This document shows positions 1-5,607 of a DNA stretch of 7,987 nucleotides, piece after piece (the stretch's first letter is position 1; each line of letters begins with the position of its first letter). Position numbers and translations under genes: made by a program. The notes beneath the pieces are model-generated. The model saw nothing but the letters and a program-made list of their open reading frames with translations, made no database searches and had not been told where the DNA came from. The DNA is taken from NCBI GenBank assembly GCA_947074245.1, contig CAMTOW010000080.1:1-7987 (forward strand). The letters run 5' to 3'. Source of the stretch: an uncultured Bacteroidales bacterium (GTDB taxonomy: Bacteria > Bacteroidota > Bacteroidia > Bacteroidales > JAUNSR01).

Positions 1-1388
1 TTCTCGGAGGTTTCGTTCGTGTTATATTTCTTGAACGAAACTCAAAAGATATCGATGTCGTTACGGTAGGAAGTGGTATAGAACTGGCAACTTCCGTCAC
101 CGATCGACTTGGTAAAGGAGCTCATCTATCTGTTTTCAAAAATTTCGGTACCGCTCAGGTTAAATATTATGATCTAGAAGTAGAGTTTGTGGGAGCCCGT
201 AAGGAATCGTACACTCGCGACTCTCGGAAGCCGATTGTAGAAAACGGTTCTCTGTCAGACGATTTGAACCGCCGTGATTTTACCATCAATGCGTTGGCGA
301 TATGCCTCAACCCCGACCGATTCGGAGAGTTGATCGATCCTTTCGACGGATTGGACGATATGGAAAAAGGAATAATCCGTACGCCATTAGACCCGGACAT
401 CACCTTTAGCGACGATCCATTACGAATGATGCGTGCCATTCGTTTTGCCACCCAGCTCAACTTTAAAATTGAAGACGATACATTCGATGCGATTCGTCGT
501 AACAAAGATCGGATATTGATCATTTCCGGTGAACGGATTATCGATGAACTAAACAAGATCATGAAGTCTAAAAAGCCGTCTATCGGGTTTTTGCTTCTTG
601 AAAAATCAGGGTTGCTTGGTATTATTTTTCCGGAACTTCAATCGTTGAAAGGCGTAGATAGTAAGGAAGGAAAAGGTCATAAAGATAATTTTTACCATAC
701 GTTGGAGGTTTTAGACAATTTATCGTCCATGACGGATAATCTTTGGTTGAGATGGAGTGCATTGTTACATGATATCGGGAAGCCGTCGACAAAACGTTAT
801 GATAAAAAATTAGGATGGACATTCCATAATCATAATTTCATCGGTGAAAAGATGATTCCCGAAATATTCCGGAAAATGAAGCTTCCGTTGAATGATAAGA
901 TGAAATATGTTCAAAAACTGGTTGGACTCCACATGCGTCCGATCGTTCTGGCTGAAGAGGAGGTCACAGATTCTGCCATTCGTCGTTTACTCTTTGATGC
1001 CGGAGATGACATTGAAGATCTGATGACTTTATGCGAAGCGGATATCACCTCTAAGAATAAGGAAAAAGTCAAACGCTTTTTATCAAACTTCAAACTTGTT
1101 CGTCAAAAACTAAAAGAGATAGAAGAAAAAGACCGTGTCCGTAATCTTCAACCACCGGTTTCCGGCGAAGAGATTATGCAGATGTTCAATCTTCCGCCAA
1201 GCCGAGAGGTGGGTGATTTGAAATCGGCATTGAAAGATGCTATTTTGGATGGTGTGATTCCGAATGACCGTGAAGCGGCATTGAAGCTTTTACTCAGCAT
1301 TGCGCAAGAAAGGAACATACCTGTTATCGACCATACCCCCTTAAATAACATCTCTGCTCCGGCAGATTCGGATTCTATTCCCGGTTAA
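1..1388 (+). CDS. cca: CCA tRNA nucleotidyltransferase (class II, HD domain), 5'-truncated by window edge
   Basis: Adds or repairs the 3'-CCA end of tRNAs from CTP and ATP in the cytoplasm. The frame is open from base 3 and gives 461 residues. Window residues 2-6 are GGFVR, the nucleotidyltransferase P-loop-like motif. The metal-binding DxD is D16-I-D18. The RRDFTINA motif lies at about 90-97, the nucleotide-recognition helix DPLRMMRAIRF at about 138-148 and the SGERI loop at about 175-179. A C-terminal HD domain shows LLHDIGKP at about 254-261 with nearby FHNHN, as in many bacterial CCA enzymes. Homology clearly extends upstream of the GTG at 189, so that codon is not the start; the real start lies before the window, probably only 15-30 codons away. 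One oddity is that the Asp normally following GGxVR is Val (codon GTT at 21-23). The stop TAA is at 1386-1388, followed by a hairpin terminator. The family call is secure. Confidence 0.95.
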   Translation, partial: LGGFVRVIFLERNSKDIDVVTVGSGIELATSVTDRLGKGAHLSVFKNFGTAQVKYYDLEVEFVGARKESYTRDSRKPIVENGSLSDDLNRRDFTINALAICLNPDRFGELIDPFDGLDDMEKGIIRTPLDPDITFSDDPLRMMRAIRFATQLNFKIEDDTFDAIRRNKDRILIISGERIIDELNKIMKSKKPSIGFLLLEKSGLLGIIFPELQSLKGVDSKEGKGHKDNFYHTLEVLDNLSSMTDNLWLRWSALLHDIGKPSTKRYDKKLGWTFHNHNFIGEKMIPEIFRKMKLPLNDKMKYVQKLVGLHMRPIVLAEEEVTDSAIRRLLFDAGDDIEDLMTLCEADITSKNKEKVKRFLSNFKLVRQKLKEIEEKDRVRNLQPPVSGEEIMQMFNLPPSREVGDLKSALKDAILDGVIPNDREAALKLLLSIAQERNIPVIDHTPLNNISAPADSDSIPG

Positions 1389-1492
1389 TTCAGGATTTGG
1401 AATAATGAACGTTGACAGAGGTGACCAAATGGGATTTGTCTCAATAAAAAGCAGGATTCCGATCCAATTGAAATCTTCTTTTTAGAATATAC

Positions 1493-1532
1493 CACAGCCC
1501 TTGATTCTTATGAAATAGAATCAAGGGCTGTG
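1493..1532 (+). terminator. Hairpin terminator downstream of cca
   Basis: A perfect 16-bp inverted repeat: CACAGCCCTTGATTCT at 1493-1508 pairs with AGAATCAAGGGCTGTG at 1517-1532 around an 8-nt loop. It starts 105 nt after the cca stop. The following bases, TTCATTTA, are only moderately U-rich, so termination is likely but not textbook. The orientation fits the end of the cca transcript. Seen directly in the sequence; the function is inferred. Confidence 0.75.
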
Positions 1533-1615
1533 TTCATTTACAGAGATCGACTTTTATAAATCGGATCAGATGCGTTTATAATGGTCAGTGGCGATCCTAA
1601 CGAAGAGTTATTATT

Positions 1616-1652
1616 GCTGAATCAGGTTTTAGAGATGAATCGCCGATGAATC
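1616..1652. repeat. Three spaced TGAATC motifs (possible regulator site)
   Basis: GATGAATC occurs twice as an exact 8-nt direct repeat, at 1634-1641 and 1645-1652. The 11-nt pitch is close to one helical turn. A third, near-identical copy, GCTGAATC, lies at 1616-1623. They sit 90-120 bp upstream of the small membrane protein gene at 1739. Helically phased direct repeats of this kind can be binding sites for dimeric regulators, but with such short units chance or a decayed coding stretch is possible. No regulator is encoded nearby. Confidence 0.3.
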
Positions 1653-1710
1653 AAATAAACTTTTAAAATGTATTTGATTTAATTTGAACTTCATGGGTTA
1701 TCAAACGTTA

Positions 1711-1732
1711 TTACATTAAAAATCTAATGTAA
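1711..1732 (+). promoter_or_regulatory. Inverted repeat abutting the start of the 50-aa gene
   Basis: TTACATTA (1711-1718) and TAATGTAA (1725-1732) form a perfect 8-bp inverted repeat with a 6-nt spacer AAAATC. It ends only 6 nt before the ATG at 1739. As DNA it could be a symmetric operator. As RNA it would be a weak, A/U-rich hairpin over the ribosome-binding region. It is too AT-rich and too poorly placed for a terminator. The symmetry is seen directly; the regulatory role is inferred. Confidence 0.4.
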
Positions 1733-1738
1733 TTAAAT

Positions 1739-1891
1739 ATGAGTCCACATCGACATAACAAAAAAAACGCCTCCTCTGACAGGTCGAAAATTGTTTTCCG
1801 TTGGGTAGCGATCGTTCTCATCGTTTTACTGATATTCTGGCTGGTAATCGCTGAGGATATAGGTGCCTACATCGGTTGGGGGAATCCTTAA
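1739..1891 (+). CDS. Small single-pass membrane protein (50 aa), unknown function
   Basis: A 50-codon ORF begins at ATG 1739 and ends at TAA 1889-1891; an in-frame stop at 1730-1732 makes this ATG the only start. The predicted protein has a basic, polar N-terminus (MSPHRHNKKNASSDRSK). One hydrophobic segment follows at about residues 18-38, including WVAIVLIVLLIFWLVIA, then a short tail EDIGAYIGWGNP. The positive-inside rule predicts the N-terminus in the cytoplasm and the tail outside. There is no lipobox and no clear signal-peptidase site, so it is probably a membrane-anchored small protein. The AT-rich leader AATTAAAT before ATG is typical of Bacteroidetes. It is flanked by a terminator upstream (1493-1532) and another 24 nt downstream (from 1916), so it looks like its own transcription unit. 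I do not recognise the family. The coherent topology and flanking terminators support a real gene. Confidence 0.65.
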   Translation: MSPHRHNKKNASSDRSKIVFRWVAIVLIVLLIFWLVIAEDIGAYIGWGNP

Positions 1892-1915
1892 AATAATTGG
1901 AGCATCCCCTTAAAC

Positions 1916-1970
1916 AAGATTCCCGGTCTGGAAAGAAGTTTTATTCTCTTTCCGGACCGGGATTGATCTT
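1916..1970. terminator. Bidirectional hairpin terminator between converging genes
   Basis: TCCCGGTCTGGAAAG at 1921-1935 pairs with CTTTCCGGACCGGGA at 1948-1962. This gives 15 pairs with a single G-T wobble around a 12-nt loop. The stem extends through AAGAT (1916-1920) pairing with ATCTT (1966-1970) across a 3-nt bulge. On the + strand it is followed by TTTTATAAT, giving a good intrinsic terminator for the small gene ending at 1891. On the - strand it starts 14 nt after the epimerase stop at 1985 and is followed by TTGTTTAA, so it can also end the mannan operon transcript. Confidence 0.8.
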
Positions 1971-1984
1971 TTATAATAAAAAGG

Positions 1985-3223
1985 TTATGGGTGTAATTCC
2001 ATTTCTTCCACTTTTTGCGATTCTCCGATTCTCTTATTCAACCGTTCTATCACTTCCAAGCACATACGAGCATTGTGATAAGGACATTTCCATAAACCGG
2101 CCTTATCATCAATACGATTGATCGAGCCGTCTTGTCGAATACTCCAGTACCACTCTCCGTTTTCCGTATCAAGCAGATTCTCTTTGATATAATTCCAGCC
2201 ATTCAAAGCTGCATCAAAATAAAGTCTGTCTCCCAATACTTCAAACCCATTCAAAAAGCCGACTACACTTTCTGCCTGTACCCACCAATGTCGGTCTTCA
2301 TCAACATGACCGGTAGCCATGTCTTTTTCATAAACCAAACTACCGTCCGGCCGCAATCCTTCCGACGAAGCTTTTAAAATCAACGGCAACAGGTTTATCA
2401 CACGTTCCAACAGATCTTTGTCACCTAATACTTCAGCTGCCTCATACAGTAGCCAGGATGCCTCTATATCATGTCCGTAAGAATAAATCTGCGATTTACT
2501 GTTCCAGTCTTCATCAAAAAAGAGGTTTAAGTGTCCTGTATCGCTATCAACGATCCGATCCAGAAATATTACTAATAAGTTTCTCAGTTTAGCACGCAGT
2601 TCATCATCTTTCCAAACGCGATAAAGATTCGTGTAAGGTTCGATGATATGAAGATGCGTATTCATTGTTTTCTTTTCATTGGCATCTTTAGCGCTCAAAC
2701 GCATATCTCCGATTTCTTGCCATTGACGGGTAAATGCCTCAAAATATCCGTTTTTCGATTTATCGAAACTATGATCTTCAATCGTTTGGTATAACCGGAT
2801 GGCATAATCCAAAGCTTCAGCATCTCCTGTCGCCCGATGATATTCACTTAATCCATATACAGCGAATCCTAATGCATAGATCTGTTTTTTGGTCTCGCCC
2901 GGATTGCCATCTGCATCCAGCGTCCAATAGATTCCGCCAAACTCATTGTCGTAGAAATACTGCAACAAGTAGTTTTTGGCACGTTCCGCCGCTTTACGAT
3001 ACGCACAATTACCGGTAACACGATATGCCGATGAGAATGTCCAGAGAATACGAGCGTTTAGTACAGCACCTTTGTCTGCCTCAGGATGTTTTTGATCAGA
3101 ACCGTCGATCCTGCCCAAGAAACCACCCTTTTCCTCATCAATCATCTTATTCAACCAGAACGAAAGAATATTATCATTCAAGGTCTGATTCATATCCTGA
3201 ATCATATTCACATATTCATACAT
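1985..3223 (-). CDS. Cellobiose/mannobiose 2-epimerase (AGE family)
   Basis: Epimerises the reducing-end sugar of beta-1,4 disaccharides at C2; in this setting mannobiose to 4-O-beta-mannosyl-glucose. It has 412 residues and no signal peptide, so it is cytoplasmic. It has the (alpha/alpha)6-barrel family motifs: NARILW (R58), MNTHLHIIEPY (H192), SYGHDIEASW (H251 and E254), HWWVQAESVVGF (W313, W314, E318) and LWKCPYHNARMC (W378, H383). These match the catalytic His/Arg/Glu/Trp set known from cellobiose 2-epimerases. The first ATG (3223) overlaps the phosphorylase gene by 16 nt. Met7 (start at 3205), 2 nt after the phosphorylase stop, gives an N-terminus MIQDMNQTLNDNILSFW that lines up, as I remember it, with the Ruminococcus albus enzyme and may be the true start. 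Last gene of the operon. Simple N-acylglucosamine 2-epimerase activity is less likely given the neighbours and motifs. Confidence 0.92.
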   Translation of the reverse strand: MYEYVNMIQDMNQTLNDNILSFWLNKMIDEEKGGFLGRIDGSDQKHPEADKGAVLNARILWTFSSAYRVTGNCAYRKAAERAKNYLLQYFYDNEFGGIYWTLDADGNPGETKKQIYALGFAVYGLSEYHRATGDAEALDYAIRLYQTIEDHSFDKSKNGYFEAFTRQWQEIGDMRLSAKDANEKKTMNTHLHIIEPYTNLYRVWKDDELRAKLRNLLVIFLDRIVDSDTGHLNLFFDEDWNSKSQIYSYGHDIEASWLLYEAAEVLGDKDLLERVINLLPLILKASSEGLRPDGSLVYEKDMATGHVDEDRHWWVQAESVVGFLNGFEVLGDRLYFDAALNGWNYIKENLLDTENGEWYWSIRQDGSINRIDDKAGLWKCPYHNARMCLEVIERLNKRIGESQKVEEMELHP

Positions 3224-4425
3224 AGCTCTGTAGTTTGAGATTCTTTATTCAGCTGAGATACAATCTGTTTATTTTTTTCGATCTGCTCTTTCAGTGTTTC
3301 AACCGAGCCGCTTGAGGTCAGTCGGTCCGAAGGAGTGTTCAGACAGTAATCCACTAAACGATCTATTGAAGAAAGGGCAACATGCATTCGAGTATCGGAT
3401 GACGCATAATAAATATATACGGTGCCGTCTTCATCTGCGATCCAACCGTTTGTGAACAATACGTTCGAAACGTCCCCGATTCGCTCTTCACCTTCGGGTG
3501 CCATAAAATGTCCTGCCGGAGATGCGATCAGCTTCGACGGATCCTCCAGATCTGTCATATACAGATACAAGACATAACGCAGACCGGCAGCGCAGCCCCG
3601 TACGCCATGAGCCAAGTGAAGCCATCCCTTTTCCGTACGGATCGGATGAGGGCCCTCTCCGTTTTTCACCTCTTTGATCGTATGATAAAACCTGGAATCA
3701 ATGATTTTTTCTTCGGTTACGACCGCATTTGTCATGTCGTCGACCAATGCCCAACCGATTCCACCACCACTTCCCGCATCAATGAATCCATCTTGTGGAC
3801 GTGTATAAAGGGCATATTTCCCATTCACAAACTCCGGATGCAGCACAACATTGCGTTGCTGGCTTGAACTTTTCAGATCCGGAAGTCGTTCCCAGGTCTG
3901 CAGATCCCGGGTCCGGGCAATCCCTGCCGTAGCTGTCGCAGACGAAAGATCACCTGCGGGAGCGTTGGGGTCTTTTCTTTCGGCACAGAAGATACCATAC
4001 ACCCATCCGTCTTCATGAGCAGTCAACCGCATATCGTAGACGTTGGTTTCCGGATCCTCCGCCGGTGGCATCGTGACCGGGAAATCCCAAAAGCGGAAAT
4101 TATCGATCCCGTTGGGGCTTTCTGCGATGGCGAAGAATGATTTGCGATCGGCGCCTTCAACACGGACAACCAGCAAATATTTGTCATTCCATTTGATTGC
4201 ACCCGAATTCAATGTTGCGTTCATTCCGATGCGTTCCATCAGATAAGGATTCGTTTCCTCATTCAAATCATAACGCCAGATCACCGGCGTATGGGCTGCC
4301 GTCAATATCGGATTTTCATATCGGATATAGACACCGTTGTTCGTTGCGACAGGACGGTTGGGTCTTGTCAGCAGCTCTTCTTGTTCGTTAAAAAGATCGT
4401 TTACTTTTTCTTTAAAAGTCTTCAT
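3208..4425 (-). CDS. 4-O-beta-D-mannosyl-D-glucose phosphorylase (GH130)
   Basis: Splits 4-O-beta-D-mannosyl-D-glucose with inorganic phosphate into alpha-mannose 1-phosphate and glucose, in the cytoplasm (no signal peptide). Its 405 residues form a five-bladed beta-propeller family member with the long N-terminal helix (residues 1-20) of the mannosyl-glucose phosphorylase subfamily. The motif EDPETNVYDMRLT at 123-135 carries the expected general-acid Asp at D131, the same number reported for the Bacteroides fragilis enzyme. Other family features are NPI (38-40), RVEG (88-91), FCAERKDP (146-153), HPEFVNGKYALYTRPQDG (196-213) and GAHG-like LAHG (271-274). The C-terminal 30 residues (from about 373) form a charged helix, which makes the protein slightly longer than the roughly 390 residues I expect. 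It starts 51 nt after the GH26 stop, with no terminator between, and overlaps the epimerase gene. The adjacent epimerase favours this activity over the mannan or N-glycan GH130 phosphorylases. Confidence 0.93.
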   Translation of the reverse strand: MKTFKEKVNDLFNEQEELLTRPNRPVATNNGVYIRYENPILTAAHTPVIWRYDLNEETNPYLMERIGMNATLNSGAIKWNDKYLLVVRVEGADRKSFFAIAESPNGIDNFRFWDFPVTMPPAEDPETNVYDMRLTAHEDGWVYGIFCAERKDPNAPAGDLSSATATAGIARTRDLQTWERLPDLKSSSQQRNVVLHPEFVNGKYALYTRPQDGFIDAGSGGGIGWALVDDMTNAVVTEEKIIDSRFYHTIKEVKNGEGPHPIRTEKGWLHLAHGVRGCAAGLRYVLYLYMTDLEDPSKLIASPAGHFMAPEGEERIGDVSNVLFTNGWIADEDGTVYIYYASSDTRMHVALSSIDRLVDYCLNTPSDRLTSSGSVETLKEQIEKNKQIVSQLNKESQTTELCMNM

Positions 4426-4476
4426 TTATTCGTGGGGTTGAAATTTACTTTTTCTCTAATTAGTTATCCTACTACT

Positions 4477-5601
4477 CTATTTTTCAGCATGGATGTCTGC
4501 ATTAAACAATCTTCTGGGCTGTGATGCGAAACGTTTGAAATCCGATTCGGACGGATGACCCGGATATGGAGCATAGTGATGGTTCGGCTTGTCATGCGCA
4601 TTTCGCCATAGCAATACGTATGATACCGGATAAGGATCGATAACCGGACTCAGCACATTGGTCCACCAAGTTGAATCGGGAATACTTTCATAACCGGTTT
4701 CCGTAACTGCCATCAGCTTATTTCTTTCCGAAGCGATCTCCGAAACAGTCTTCAGTGCGGCATTCATCATCTCCGTATATTGGACAGCCTCTTTATCATA
4801 TTCATATTGATAGATATCGAAGCCTAATATGTCTACATAGTCATCACCGGGATAGCGCTCCAGATACCCCTCTTTCGTAGGCTCAAACGAAGGTGAATAC
4901 ACATAAATCAGATTATGCACTCCATTCTCCGTAAAATAATCATGAGTCATCCGCCATAAGGCTTTATAGGAATCTTCCGAGCAATGATCCTTCCCCCACC
5001 AAAACCAACTTCCGGTATGCTCATGATAGGGACGGAATAATATCGGTACGACTGTACCGTCTTCGGTCTGAAGAGATTTAAAGAATACCGTAAGATTGTC
5101 CAGGTATGCTTTGAATCGCTTCTCACATGATGCACCCGATAAGATCGAATCGACGACATATTTATGGCTGACGTCCCACGAATCGGAAAATGTAACGGGA
5201 TTGTTGCTGTGCCAGCTCACCGTATTGATACCTCCTCGCTTGTGATGCGTGATGATCTCTCGCCTCATTCTCTCGAAACTCACTTCATCCAGGTTCGTCG
5301 GTTTCCCAATCTCCAGATGACCGATATCCCATCCCAGTACGGCAGGATAATCGCCACAAACCTCCTTCACGTCACTCCGATCCGAATCTCCGACCCATTG
5401 GTTTCCATAAACCGTCGCATCCTGATGTCCGAAAAGAATCCCTTTTGGTATCAATTCGGAAAGTCTTTGATACAGTTCAATCGTTTCCACCGATGCTTTT
5501 TTATCCGAGAGCAGGTTTGTCGTTTGAGTATTTTTATCATGTATGACGGAACTACATCCCGTCATACATAATAAGGTTGATATTGCTAGTATTCTATTCA
5601 T
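4477..5601 (-). CDS. GH26 beta-mannanase lipoprotein
   Basis: Endo- or mannobiose-producing beta-1,4-mannanase. It has 374 residues. The N-terminus is a lipoprotein signal: M-N-R, hydrophobic residues 4-13 and a lipobox MTGC with acylated Cys at C16, followed by SSVIHD. A single GH26 (beta/alpha)8 catalytic domain spans about 35-370. It shows FGHQDATVYG (57-66), SWHSNNP (129-135), RPYHEHTGSWFWWG (190-203) with the acid/base E194, and AVTETGYE (298-305) with the nucleophile E301. There is no carbohydrate-binding module. It lies 6 nt downstream of the GH3 stop, so the two are co-transcribed and probably coupled. No acidic outer-surface export signal is obvious right after C16, which would favour a periplasm-facing enzyme acting on imported oligosaccharides, but this is weak evidence. 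The B. fragilis counterpart, manA, is described as releasing mannobiose, the substrate for the downstream epimerase. The family is certain; the product profile is inferred. Confidence 0.93.
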   Translation of the reverse strand: MNRILAISTLLCMTGCSSVIHDKNTQTTNLLSDKKASVETIELYQRLSELIPKGILFGHQDATVYGNQWVGDSDRSDVKEVCGDYPAVLGWDIGHLEIGKPTNLDEVSFERMRREIITHHKRGGINTVSWHSNNPVTFSDSWDVSHKYVVDSILSGASCEKRFKAYLDNLTVFFKSLQTEDGTVVPILFRPYHEHTGSWFWWGKDHCSEDSYKALWRMTHDYFTENGVHNLIYVYSPSFEPTKEGYLERYPGDDYVDILGFDIYQYEYDKEAVQYTEMMNAALKTVSEIASERNKLMAVTETGYESIPDSTWWTNVLSPVIDPYPVSYVLLWRNAHDKPNHHYAPYPGHPSESDFKRFASQPRRLFNADIHAEK

Positions 5602-5607
5602 AGGAAA

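Larger units (their letters stand above)
1533..1738 (+). other. Leader/promoter-bearing intergenic stretch before the 50-aa gene
   Basis: About 200 AT-rich bases lie between the cca terminator and the small gene at 1739, and the small gene's own promoter is expected here. A sequence such as TTAATTTG (1679-1686) is close to the Bacteroidetes -7 box TAnnTTTG. No convincing -33 TTTG was found at the right distance, so no promoter is called. The stretch also contains the TGAATC repeats and the inverted repeat described separately. A 22-codon ORF at 1581-1649 was judged unsupported. Confidence 0.4.

Noticed and set aside
189..191. GTG at 189 as the cca start
   Set aside because: The frame upstream encodes the essential GGxVR and DxD motifs, so the gene begins before the window.
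1405..1485. 26-codon ORF between the cca stop and its terminator
   Set aside because: Too short, no hydrophobic or motif content and no conserved context; more likely untranslated 3' sequence of cca.
1581..1649. 22-codon ORF (MVSGDPNEELLLLNQ...) in the leader of the small gene
   Set aside because: The composition looks somewhat protein-like and could be a decayed gene or leader peptide, but the length is within chance and there is no supporting signal.
1897..2121. + strand ORF of 74 codons
   Set aside because: It runs through the hairpin terminator and into the antisense of the epimerase 3' end; no recognisable protein features.
4426..4476. Possible promoter or terminator in the GH26-GH130 gap
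   Set aside because: The 51 nt are AT-rich but have no hairpin and no convincing -33/-7 pair; treated as a simple operon spacer.
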